64,000 nt of DNA from CAZJVD01 sp964549505 (GTDB lineage: Bacteria; Bdellovibrionota; UBA1018; CAZJVD01): NCBI GenBank assembly GCA_964549505.1, contig CAZJVD010000002.1, positions 186,001-250,000 of the forward strand, read 5' to 3'. Positions 10,322-17,896 of this stretch are shown here, one piece after another. The notes under the pieces were generated by a model, which made no database searches, was not told the DNA's origin, and saw only the letters and a program-made list of their open reading frames with translations. The stretch's first letter is position 1. Each line of letters starts with the position of its first letter. Both the position numbers and the translations under genes were made by a program.

Positions 10322-11005
10322 ATGAAACATCTACTTTTAGGTTTGAGTCTTTCGTTCGTGGTTGCTGCCACTCCCTCTCATGCCGGGAGGAAACCGGTAA
10401 TCCAGGTAAGCTTTGACGCGCAGTGCATTAATGCTCTTTTGCCCAATGCCGTGACCATTTTTGAAAAGGGTGGCCCTCGCGTGGATGCGGCCGTCACCCT
10501 GCTTTCAAAATTGCTTGCGAAGCGCACAACCTGGGGAAAAATCCGCGGCTATGTACGGACAAATCCGAGTGGCCCATGGGAAAGGAAAGGCGCTGGTACT
10601 ATTTCGACAGTACGGTTTTTACCGAAACGGGGTCTGGAGAATCCGGTTGTCGGCTTCAGTTTCACGGATGTCCGCAGCGGAGCGTCGGACGGATGGCGCT
10701 CAGAAACACTTCTTCTACGCGGCGGAAAAAAGCCGCTCGTTATTTATTCGGTGGTCGACTATGAGAACACGGTCGAAGATCTAACGAACAAGACAGTCGC
10801 TCCGCTCGCTCGAGTAGAGAGGCTAGCTGTTTCGGAGAGTGAGCGATCGGTCACCCTCAGTTTTTCCGGGGACGATAGTAAGACCGATGCGGGTGAGACG
10901 GTCACGATCAAGATCGTTCGGGATGCATATACGGGCTCAACGCTCGTTAGTGTACAAGCAACGCCGCTTACGAAAGTCGTAATGGAGTTTCCCCGCGAAG
11001 ACTAG
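10322..11005 (+). CDS. Secreted protein, first of a tandem paralogous pair
   Basis: The protein has 227 residues with a signal peptide (MKHLLLGLSLSFVVAATPSHAG). It is clearly homologous to the next gene along its whole length: LLPNAVTIFEKGGPRVDAAVTLLSKL versus the partner's LLPNTSTIFEQGGSRVSVAIELLAEM, then TLLLRGGKKPLVIYSVVDY, VERLAVSESERSVTLSF and a TPLTKVVMEFP ending. The pattern is mostly beta-strand. I recognise no family. It is probably a periplasmic or surface protein, arisen by local duplication together with its promoter. Confidence 0.7.
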   Translation: MKHLLLGLSLSFVVAATPSHAGRKPVIQVSFDAQCINALLPNAVTIFEKGGPRVDAAVTLLSKLLAKRTTWGKIRGYVRTNPSGPWERKGAGTISTVRFLPKRGLENPVVGFSFTDVRSGASDGWRSETLLLRGGKKPLVIYSVVDYENTVEDLTNKTVAPLARVERLAVSESERSVTLSFSGDDSKTDAGETVTIKIVRDAYTGSTLVSVQATPLTKVVMEFPRED

Positions 11006-11026
11006 ACTCCGCCGGAAGGCCGGAGT
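11006..11026 (+). other. Hairpin directly after the first paralogue's stop
   Basis: ACTCCGCC-GGAA-GGCCGGAGT folds into a GC-rich stem with one bulged base, starting at the nucleotide after the TAG. There is no T-run after it, so it is at best a weak or Rho-assisted terminator, or a 3'-end stabiliser, separating the paralogues before the second promoter-like block. Confidence 0.4.
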
Positions 11027-11030
11027 AGGA

Positions 11031-11059
11031 TTGACACAAAGCCCCTTAAGCCTTAGTTA
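11031..11059 (+). promoter_or_regulatory. Putative promoter of the second tandem paralogue
   Basis: TTGACA at 11031-11036 is followed by 17 nt and TAGTTA at 11054-11059, the same arrangement and flanks as before the first paralogue. The presence of its own copy suggests the two genes are transcribed separately under the same control. Confidence 0.45.
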
Positions 11060-11067
11060 CGGTGTCG

Positions 11068-11721
11068 ATGAAACATCTGTTTTTAGTTTTGAGTCTTTCT
11101 TCATTGATGCTTTCTGCGCCTACGTCGAAAGCCCAAAACCCACCCAAATGGTGCCCGGACCAGCTGCTGCCTAATACCTCAACCATTTTTGAACAGGGCG
11201 GCTCTCGCGTGAGTGTGGCGATTGAACTCCTTGCAGAGATGTTTAAAGGGCGCGATTTCTGGGGAAAGTTCACGTTCTATGAACGAGGGATAAACGACAA
11301 ATGGGACGTAAGGGGTAAGCAGGGTGATGCTTCGATGGAGCTGTTTGTACCGACCCCGGGTTCGCTCGATCCGAACGTAGGGGTAAGTTTCTCGAATCGT
11401 ACCCCGCCCTCGGACCGGATGCTGTCGAGAACATTTCTTCTACGTGGAGGAAAAGCTCCGCTCGTTGTCTATTCGCCGGTCGACTACGCAGACACGCTTG
11501 CCGACCTGAAGTCGGGCCAAATCCACCCGCTCCGTCGGGTTACAAAATTAGCAGTTTCCGAGACAAATCGTTCTATCACGCTCCGTTTTCCTGACCACTT
11601 CGGGACGGGCGGACCCGTGACGATTATGATCACTCAACCGATAAGAGGCGGCACGGTGATCATCAGTGAAGAAACGCCGATCACAAAATTCATTTTGGAG
11701 CTTCCTTCAGAGCGAAGATAG
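11068..11721 (+). CDS. Secreted protein, second of a tandem paralogous pair
   Basis: The protein has 217 residues. ATG 11068 is chosen over GTG 11062 because it aligns exactly with the first paralogue's start (ATGAAACATCT in both). Signal peptide MKHLFLVLSLSSLMLSAPTSKA. Shared with the paralogue are the PNTSTIFEQGGSRV segment, the FLLRGGKAPLVVYSPVDY segment, a VTKLAVSETNRSITLRFP strand and the TPITKFILELP ending. The middle and the central loop diverge, as expected of an old duplication. Function unknown. It converges with pirin on the other strand. Confidence 0.7.
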   Translation: MKHLFLVLSLSSLMLSAPTSKAQNPPKWCPDQLLPNTSTIFEQGGSRVSVAIELLAEMFKGRDFWGKFTFYERGINDKWDVRGKQGDASMELFVPTPGSLDPNVGVSFSNRTPPSDRMLSRTFLLRGGKAPLVVYSPVDYADTLADLKSGQIHPLRRVTKLAVSETNRSITLRFPDHFGTGGPVTIMITQPIRGGTVIISEETPITKFILELPSERR

Positions 11722-11753
11722 TGACCTTTGTACGACGGCTTGGCGCGCGCTCG

Positions 11754-12482
11754 TCAGAGAACAAAACACAGGAAATGCGCGCTCTTTTCTCCTGCTTGGC
11801 CTATGGCCTGAAACTGACACTTCAGCTCGTCTTCGAACTCGCAGGCATCGCCGGGATTCAGAAGTACTTCGGCCCCTGCTGACGTAACCGTGAGTGACCC
11901 GTCAATCAAATGAACGTAAACACCACGATCGTCAGGAATGGTTAAGTCGATCTTACGACCGCTCTCGAGAACGCTACTCATCAGCATTGCGTCTTGCCGG
12001 ATGGCGACCGAACCATCGCGCCCATCAGGCGAAGCAATCGTACAGAGTCTGTTCGTTTTCTGAGCAACGGAGAAGTTCTTCTGATCGTAACGGGGCTGGG
12101 CCGAACGCTCGTTCGGAACAACCCAGATTTGGAGGAGATGAACGGGAGATTTTTTTGAAGGATTGAATTCGCTATGTGTAACGCCGGAACCGGCGCTCAT
12201 GTACTGGACATCGCCGGATCGGATAACCGAGCCGTTGCCCATGGAATCTTTGTGCTCGAGTTCGCCCTCAAGCACATACGTAATAATCTCCATGTCGCGG
12301 TGTGGGTGCGTCCCAAATCCCTGAGCCGCCTGAACCACGTCATCGTTGATCACGCGCAGGCTACGAAAACCCATCGCTTCGGGGTCATAAAACTCACCAA
12401 AGCTAAACGAGTGTTTCGTCTGGAGCCATCCGAAGTCAAACTGACCCCGGCGCTCCCCCGACCGCAACCGCAACCGCAACAT
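11754..12482 (-). CDS. Pirin family protein
   Basis: The protein has 242 residues, a bicupin. The pirin metal ligands are present in the N-terminal cupin: HPHRD (two His) and THSEF (His and Glu). The family's opening segments FDFGWLQTKHSFSFGEFYDP and AQGFGTHPH are clear. Pirins bind iron; bacterial members such as YhhW can oxygenate quercetin, and others act as redox-sensing cofactors. Which applies here is unknown. The start region carries a GCGGTT hexamer repeated three times, encoding the RLRLR stretch. The ribosome site is weak. Cytosolic. Confidence 0.9.
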   Translation of the reverse strand: MLRLRLRSGERRGQFDFGWLQTKHSFSFGEFYDPEAMGFRSLRVINDDVVQAAQGFGTHPHRDMEIITYVLEGELEHKDSMGNGSVIRSGDVQYMSAGSGVTHSEFNPSKKSPVHLLQIWVVPNERSAQPRYDQKNFSVAQKTNRLCTIASPDGRDGSVAIRQDAMLMSSVLESGRKIDLTIPDDRGVYVHLIDGSLTVTSAGAEVLLNPGDACEFEDELKCQFQAIGQAGEKSAHFLCFVL

Positions 12483-12505
12483 GGAGATGTTTGATCGTTA
12501 AATTG

Positions 12506-12521
12506 AAGCCAAAAATGGCTT
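12506..12521 (-). terminator. Possible weak terminator after the RNA-binding protein gene
   Basis: AAGCCA-AAAA-TGGCTT on the plus strand gives, on the minus strand, a 6-bp hairpin about 11 nt beyond the stop of the RRM gene, followed by CAATTTAA. The stem is short and the T-tract imperfect. Confidence 0.35.
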
Positions 12522-12532
12522 ACAGCGACGCT

Positions 12533-12940
12533 TTAGTAGCGTCCGCCACGACCGCCGCCGAAGCCGCCGCGTCCACCGCGACCGCCACCACCGCCGCCGC
12601 CGAAGCCGCCGCGTCCACCGCGACCGCCGCCACCACCACCACCGCCGCCGAAGCCGCCGCGTCCGCCACCACCGCCGCCACCTTCACGTGGCTCTTGTGG
12701 GCGAGCTTCAGTCACCTTAATCGCGCGACCTTCGACTTCTGTGCCGTTGAGTTTTTGAATGGCTTGCTCAGCTTCTGCTTCGCTACCCATTTCGACAAAT
12801 CCAAAGCCCTTACTACGTCCAGTCTCACGATCCATGATCAACTTGGCCGATGCTACTTGGCCGAACTGAGAAAATGTTTCAACGAGAAAGTTCTCGTCAG
12901 CAGCGTAGGGAAGATTCCCGACATATAGTTTCTTATTCAT
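12533..12940 (-). CDS. RRM RNA-binding protein with Gly/Arg-rich tail
   Basis: The protein has 135 residues. Residues 1-80 form one RNA recognition motif with RNP2 (LYVGNLP) and RNP1 (KGFGFVEM), both aromatic positions kept. The rest (about 85-135) is a Gly/Arg tail (blocks of GGGG, RGGFGGG, RGGRGG), like cyanobacterial Rbp proteins and eukaryotic RGG proteins. The start is set by a good AGGAG site just upstream. The family binds single-stranded RNA and is often induced by cold; that role here is inference. The tail is encoded by in-frame repeats at 12548-12690. Confidence 0.92.
   Translation of the reverse strand: MNKKLYVGNLPYAADENFLVETFSQFGQVASAKLIMDRETGRSKGFGFVEMGSEAEAEQAIQKLNGTEVEGRAIKVTEARPQEPREGGGGGGGRGGFGGGGGGGGGRGGRGGFGGGGGGGRGGRGGFGGGRGGRY
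12548..12690 (-). repeat. GC-rich in-frame repeats encoding the RGG tail
   Basis: Blocks close to CGAAGCCGCCGCGTCCACCG recur at least three times on the plus strand, separated by CCACCAC/CCGCCG runs of differing length. They encode the FGGGGRGG units of the RRM protein. Length variation by slippage would alter tail length without losing the frame, since the units are made of whole codons. Confidence 0.75.
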
Positions 12941-13274
12941 TCGAACTCCTGGTTCCTTTCAGTGCACTTGTTACAGTGGTTATTTATATCGGGACTAAGC
13001 TCCCGACGGGCAAATCCCAAGAGTCCGATCTCGAAAACTTCTACGCTCAAACACAAGGGCAGTTGACTTATAGTATCGTTTGCCGCGACTAGCAAGGTCA
13101 AGATACAGGGCGGCGCACAAGGCGATTATTCACTTCACGCGCCGATCACGGTTATTTGACACTGGGGCGGCGTCAGCTTGGTTTTCCTGTGAAATCAAGT
13201 CGTTCCTTCAAAATCACGCATCGCCTCAGTCAAACAGACATTTACATTTAAACCGATGCCCGTAAGCTGAAAGC
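12941..13274. other. Intergenic region between the RRM gene and carbonic anhydrase
   Basis: These 334 bp separate two divergent genes and hold no convincing ORF. On the minus strand a TATAAA-like -10 (12983-12988) lies about 43 bp before the RRM start, with a poor TTGCCC-type -35. On the plus strand TTGACA occurs at 13153-13158 without a good -10. A 5' leader for the RRM gene, as in cold-shock-type genes, is possible but no conserved element is recognised. Confidence 0.4.
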
Positions 13275-14108
13275 ATGATCAAAACAAAGTCTTACCCGCT
13301 GGCCGGCGCATTCCTATGTCTCCTTTTCGTTCTGACGAACACTCGTGCGATCGCCTCCGGACACGCCGATACCTCGAGTAGCGCGAGCAAAACCGGCTGG
13401 GAAGCGTTTGCAGAACTCCAGAAGGGAAACACACGTTTCGTTTCGGGGAGCCCCCAACACCCGCACCAAGAAAACGCACGCCGCGACGAACTGTCCAAAG
13501 GACAAACACCGCCTGCTATGGTTCTGAGTTGTAGCGATTCTCGCGTGGCACCCGAACTTGTTTTTGATCAAGGCTTGGGCGACGTGTTTACCGTTCGCGT
13601 GGCGGGCAACGTCGCGAGCTCAGAAGCCATCGCCAGTATCGAGTATGCGATCGAACACTTGGGATCAAAACTCTTAGTCGTCATGGGCCACACATCATGC
13701 GGTGCTGTGAAAGCAGCGCTCACAACACCGAAGAGTAAGTCCGCAGGATCCGAGAATCTCGACAAACTCGTTAGCCAGATTCGTCCCGGAATTCTTCCGT
13801 TCCTCACCCAACCCGAGAAAACGATAGCCGAAGACAGCACCTTGAAGGGCCCCGTAAAATCCAACGTCCTCGGTGTGGTCAAAGATCTTCTCAAGCGTTC
13901 GACGATTATCAATCAAGCTGTAAAGTCGGAACGGATCGTCGTCGCTCAGGGGCTGTACGATCTCGGAACAGGTAAAGTCGACTTCTGGGATGTCGGCGAA
14001 AAATTTACGTACGTCAATCCGGTTGTGCTTAAAGGCGCTTCGAAGAGTAAGAAGTCAGCGACAGCCGACGTGGCACCTGCAGCAGCCACTACCGAACACG
14101 CTCACTGA
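13275..14108 (+). CDS. Exported beta-class carbonic anhydrase
   Basis: The protein has 277 residues. The start is ATG 13275 with GAAAGC just before it. Residues 1-28 are a signal peptide (KTKSYPLAGAFLCLLFVLTNTRAIAS), so the enzyme is periplasmic. The beta-carbonic anhydrase zinc ligands are in place: Cys86 and the Asp88/Arg90 dyad of CSDSR, and His139/Cys142 of GHTSC. It interconverts CO2 and bicarbonate. The C-terminus ends in an Ala/Thr/His-rich tail (ATADVAPAAATTEHAH), unusual for the family. The gene overlaps the stop of a convergent gene by 7 bp. Confidence 0.93.
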   Translation: MIKTKSYPLAGAFLCLLFVLTNTRAIASGHADTSSSASKTGWEAFAELQKGNTRFVSGSPQHPHQENARRDELSKGQTPPAMVLSCSDSRVAPELVFDQGLGDVFTVRVAGNVASSEAIASIEYAIEHLGSKLLVVMGHTSCGAVKAALTTPKSKSAGSENLDKLVSQIRPGILPFLTQPEKTIAEDSTLKGPVKSNVLGVVKDLLKRSTIINQAVKSERIVVAQGLYDLGTGKVDFWDVGEKFTYVNPVVLKGASKSKKSATADVAPAAATTEHAH

Positions 14109-14833
14109 GGCGGCTGAAGTATCGGGAGCCATTTCTCCCCCGTGAAAAGCATATGAGCTGTGCGGAGATCGCAGGAAGCAATCTCAATCTGAATGCCCGC
14201 TGTCCTGTCCTCCGATATCCGTGAGATCCCGGCCCAGTGACTTTCGGTCGCGGCGAAGCCAACGATCGGTATCTGACCTGGATTGGGTAGCTGCGTTTCT
14301 GACACCACCGGTAGACCTCCCGGTACATCGCCATTCGGAAGCCAAACACCCAGATGTTCCTTACATAGATAAACAAAGTACGCGCCGTCGAGCCCCGGCT
14401 TTACATCCACAAGCGGACTCGAGAGCGGTAGAACGCGCGCCTGTTCGTCTTGAGGAGAAATCCAAATCAAGCGTATGGGGGTCGCCACCAAAACGCCGCC
14501 TTTGTAATTGCGAATGGTCGTTAGTCCTGGGCGAAGCTCGTCTACGGTGAGTGAGTAAAGTAGGTGCAGCTGAGCTCCGATCCTTCGATCCCACAGCGCA
14601 ACGCCTTCGCGCGTAAGTGTTATGTGGCGTTTGGAGGCGGACGCTCCAAGCCTTACGGGCGAAACCAGCATATTGCCGCAATACCCAGTAGGATCATGAA
14701 CACTGGGCCCGCCACCCGACATAGAATTAGCGGAATTCGCGGAATCCGACGAATCCATGGGACCCGCGCCTGAAGCACTCACCACAGCGCTGAAAAAGAT
14801 CAGGAAAAGAGCTGAAAACCGCATCCCCGACAT
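14102..14833 (-). CDS. Secreted protein of unknown function
   Basis: The protein has 243 residues with a signal peptide (MSGMRFSALFLIFFSAVVSASGA) and a low-complexity Ser/Asn/Ala stretch (DSSDSANSANSMSGGG) after it. The mature part contains repeating short beta-like segments with Trp at intervals (GVALWDRR, IRLIWISP, GVWLPNG, SHWAGI), which could be beta-propeller-like blades; this is a guess from periodicity. No family is recognised. A second ATG nine bases downstream is an alternative start. It converges with the carbonic anhydrase gene. Confidence 0.6.
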   Translation of the reverse strand: MSGMRFSALFLIFFSAVVSASGAGPMDSSDSANSANSMSGGGPSVHDPTGYCGNMLVSPVRLGASASKRHITLTREGVALWDRRIGAQLHLLYSLTVDELRPGLTTIRNYKGGVLVATPIRLIWISPQDEQARVLPLSSPLVDVKPGLDGAYFVYLCKEHLGVWLPNGDVPGGLPVVSETQLPNPGQIPIVGFAATESHWAGISRISEDRTAGIQIEIASCDLRTAHMLFTGEKWLPILQPPQ

Positions 14834-14900
14834 GGCGGTCTTCTATCGTATGCTCACTTGACCGTCAAACCACAAGTTGTTAGCCCGTAAGCCGTAACCC

Positions 14901-17189
14901 ATGACACTCGGACGTGCGATTTTATTAATAACTTTAGTGTACTACTGTGACTCAGGCTCGACCTCGGCGCAGACACTGTCGGAGCCTGAAGCGATGGCAC
15001 GATCGAACGTCGTGTCGGCACCCAAGTATGAGCTCACCGTTGACTTACGCCCTTTTGAAAACGCGTTTGAGGTCCGTAGCAAGCTGACTTTTCAGCTTGC
15101 GAAGAAAAAACTCACACAACCGCTCTTTCTCGACTTTGAGGGCGGCGTTGTCCGAGAACTTCGAATCAATGGCGTCACCATGAAAACGCCGAATGGCGGC
15201 CAACCACTTTCTCGCTCGCAAGGTCGCACCTTCCTCGCCACCGAAGCGCTCCGCAACGGTGTGAACACGGTCGAGACCGTCACGTTATCCATGTTTTCAT
15301 TGACCGGTCAGGGGCTCAACCGTTTTCGCGATCCTGTGGATGGTGAGTATTACGTCTGGTCGGATCATCAACCTTTTGCGGTCCACACGGTTTTTCCCTG
15401 CTTTGACCAATCGGACTTAAAAGCGACTTTTCAACTGCGCGTGAAAGCACCGCCACACTGGCATGTGGTTTCCAATAACATCGGTAAACGTGAGAAAAAT
15501 GAAACTGTTTTTCCTGCCCTCGGTGTTGCGATTCCTCCTTACGCCTTTGCGCTGATGGGAGGGCCGTTTGAAATCGTTGAAGGCCCGCCCGGCCGAAAAG
15601 TACCGCTTCGCCTTTTGCTTCGTAAAACGCTTCGACCGTTTGTCGAAGCTGAAAGCTGGCTTCGGGCAGCTCGCTTCGGAATCGAAGCAATGGAAACACT
15701 CACGCGCACTCCCTTTCCCTTTAGAAAGCTCGACCTCATCCTTGTGCCTGGTCTTCTCTCGCAGGCAATGGAGAACGTCGGAGCGATCACGTTCTCAGAA
15801 CGTTTTGTCGGCCCTGAAGCCGAGACCACGATCGATCGGTCACGTCGCATAGAAACAGAAATGCACGAGATCGCTCATATGTGGTTCGGAAACTTGGTTT
15901 CACCTCGGTGGTGGGACGATCTTTGGGTGACCGAAGGATTTGCGACGCTGATGGGGCTTGAGGCCTATCATGAGCTCGAGAAACATTTTCGAATCCTGCC
16001 GATGGACCAGGCTCTTTTCACACTTTATGTGAAAGACGCGCTCATCGAGGATGCGGAGAAGGGCGCACGCCCGATTCGCCGGTCCGTTGGATCAACCGAC
16101 GAAGCCGAAACCGGTTTTGATGGTGTCATCTACGGCAAGTCCGCTGCTGCGCTTTGGGAGCTACAGCGTCTTCAGGGGCGTCCGGCTTTTCTCGAGAATG
16201 TTTCCAAATGGATCACGGCTTCACGAAAACGGAGACCGTTTCGACGTCTTTCGGAAGATCTCGCATCCAGCTTCCAACTCGCACTCTACCCCGACATGAA
16301 ATCCTGGCTCGACCAAGCCGGCAATTTCACAGAGCTACTCAAGTTATCCAACGGCCCCACTCCCCTGTCAGCTCAGTGGAGCTGGATTCTCCGAATGCAA
16401 GCCGAGCAGGCGAAAGGAGGGACGGTCGCCAGCACCATTCTAAGAATCTTCGATCTTCTTGAGAAAGAGTCGGAGCCGGCCATGGTGATAGCCATGATGG
16501 ATGACATCGTCGCGCTCTTTGAACATCTCGAGACCAAGTCAAAACCGGCGCTTCAAGAAAAGTTCGAAGCACTCTTAGCACGACACGCGATGAGTACTAT
16601 CGGCGACGAGGAGCTGCGATCGGTCTGGCGCATGAAGTTTCTCGAGCTTGCTGAGACGGCGGACAGTCTTACGATGATTCGGGAACTCTTTCCAAACTTA
16701 CATTCTATCCAGGAACGCTGGATGGCGATTGAAACGTTTGCGAAAACAGCGACGCCTGAGAGTCGCCGAGAAGCGCTCGAACAGATTGCGCAGCACGCAC
16801 GAAAAACGCCCGCCGTTTTTGCTGCTCGTTTCAAAACACGCGCGGAGTTACGTCTTGCGGATCGCGAAGAAAAGAAAACGTGGCTCGAGCGATTTCATCG
16901 CTATAGCCGCGGATCGGATCCCCTAGAGCTCAACGGGCTTCGCGACGCTATGGAACTCTTTCAGGGAACGAACTCAGAGCTCACCGATTTTTCCGTCGAA
17001 CCTTATTTTGATTTCCTTGCAGGTGATCAGAGCGATCGCGACGGGACTTTTCTCCTCGAATACACGCGAGGCCTTTATCCTAAGTCACGCAGTACCGATC
17101 CTTTTGTTGTGAAAAGCACGAAAGCATTGCTTGCGAAGCCTGCACTGCGACCCGAAATCCGTGTCGAGCTCGAAAAGCTTGAGCGTTGA
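14901..17189 (+). CDS. Secreted M1-family aminopeptidase
   Basis: The protein has 762 residues, a zinc metallopeptidase. The zinc site is HEIAH at residues 322-326 with the third ligand Glu345 in WVTEGFA, the exact HEXXH-X18-E spacing. The exopeptidase motif appears as QAMEN at 288-292 instead of the usual GAMEN. A Tyr suited to transition-state binding lies in VIYGKSAAAL. The N-terminus (MTLGRAILLITLVYYCDSGSTSAQ) looks like a signal peptide, so the enzyme is exported and trims peptides outside the cytoplasm. The C-terminal part (about 480-762) is helical, like the ERAP1_C/alpha-solenoid domain of M1 enzymes. Confidence 0.9.
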   Translation: MTLGRAILLITLVYYCDSGSTSAQTLSEPEAMARSNVVSAPKYELTVDLRPFENAFEVRSKLTFQLAKKKLTQPLFLDFEGGVVRELRINGVTMKTPNGGQPLSRSQGRTFLATEALRNGVNTVETVTLSMFSLTGQGLNRFRDPVDGEYYVWSDHQPFAVHTVFPCFDQSDLKATFQLRVKAPPHWHVVSNNIGKREKNETVFPALGVAIPPYAFALMGGPFEIVEGPPGRKVPLRLLLRKTLRPFVEAESWLRAARFGIEAMETLTRTPFPFRKLDLILVPGLLSQAMENVGAITFSERFVGPEAETTIDRSRRIETEMHEIAHMWFGNLVSPRWWDDLWVTEGFATLMGLEAYHELEKHFRILPMDQALFTLYVKDALIEDAEKGARPIRRSVGSTDEAETGFDGVIYGKSAAALWELQRLQGRPAFLENVSKWITASRKRRPFRRLSEDLASSFQLALYPDMKSWLDQAGNFTELLKLSNGPTPLSAQWSWILRMQAEQAKGGTVASTILRIFDLLEKESEPAMVIAMMDDIVALFEHLETKSKPALQEKFEALLARHAMSTIGDEELRSVWRMKFLELAETADSLTMIRELFPNLHSIQERWMAIETFAKTATPESRREALEQIAQHARKTPAVFAARFKTRAELRLADREEKKTWLERFHRYSRGSDPLELNGLRDAMELFQGTNSELTDFSVEPYFDFLAGDQSDRDGTFLLEYTRGLYPKSRSTDPFVVKSTKALLAKPALRPEIRVELEKLER

Positions 17190-17214
17190 AAGCGCAAGGT
17201 ATACGCTCGCGCGC

Positions 17215-17841
17215 ATGAGTACTCCTGCACGAAAGCTAATGATCATTTCCGGTAGTCATCGACTCGAGTCACAGTCCGAACGCGTCGGGCACTTCATTGA
17301 AAAACTCGCTCAGAAGATGACCCCTGCTTACGATACCGATTTTTTTACGCTCGCAGGAAACCCTCTTCCTCTTTTCGACACTGATCTCTGGTCGATGAAA
17401 GGCGTTTGGCCTAAGGTTTGGGCGCCGATCCAGACTCGATTACGTGCTGCTGACTGTTTTGTCGTTATCAGTCCGGAGTGGAACGGCATGGTACCGCCCG
17501 GACTCAAGAACTTTTTTACTCTTTGCTCCAATCAGGAACTCGGACACAAGCCGGCGATGATTGTGACGGTGTCGGCAGGCACGGGTGGTGCCTACCCCGT
17601 CGCCGAACTCCGGATGAGTAGTTATAAGAACAATCATCTGTGCTGGATTCCGGAACATGTCATCGTTCGTCATGCCGAAACCGCGCTTCTCGATCCCGAG
17701 AAGTCAAACTCTAAGGAAGATGACATCGTTCGCGTGCGATTGAGCTATGGATTGAAACTTCTGGCGCAGTACTCAATGGCGCTTCAGCAAGTCCGTGAGA
17801 GCGGTGTCGTTGATCACAAGGCATTTGCTAACGGAATGTGA
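17215..17841 (+). CDS. NAD(P)H-dependent FMN reductase family protein
   Basis: The protein has 208 residues with a flavodoxin-like fold. The phosphate-binding opening segment is IISGSHRLESQSERVG and the second signature is FVVISPEWNGMVPPGLKNFF. The family reduces FMN, quinones or azo compounds with NAD(P)H, and some members help against oxidative stress. ATG 17215 is chosen because upstream in-frame codons overlap the aminopeptidase gene and carry no homology. It follows the aminopeptidase by 25 bp and precedes the acyl-CoA dehydrogenase by 55 bp, so cotranscription is possible. Confidence 0.85.
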   Translation: MSTPARKLMIISGSHRLESQSERVGHFIEKLAQKMTPAYDTDFFTLAGNPLPLFDTDLWSMKGVWPKVWAPIQTRLRAADCFVVISPEWNGMVPPGLKNFFTLCSNQELGHKPAMIVTVSAGTGGAYPVAELRMSSYKNNHLCWIPEHVIVRHAETALLDPEKSNSKEDDIVRVRLSYGLKLLAQYSMALQQVRESGVVDHKAFANGM

Positions 17842-17896
17842 CGCGAAATTCCTGTCTTGCCTTGTTTTGAACGAAGGCACCAGGCACAATAGACCC

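Noticed and set aside
12491..12928. 145-residue Ala/Thr-rich ORF on the plus strand
   Set aside because: It is the complementary shadow of the Gly-rich RRM gene, which has a real domain and a good ribosome site on the minus strand.
13080..13265. 61-residue ORF in the spacer before carbonic anhydrase
   Set aside because: No ribosome site, no family and an arbitrary composition; more likely non-coding leader.
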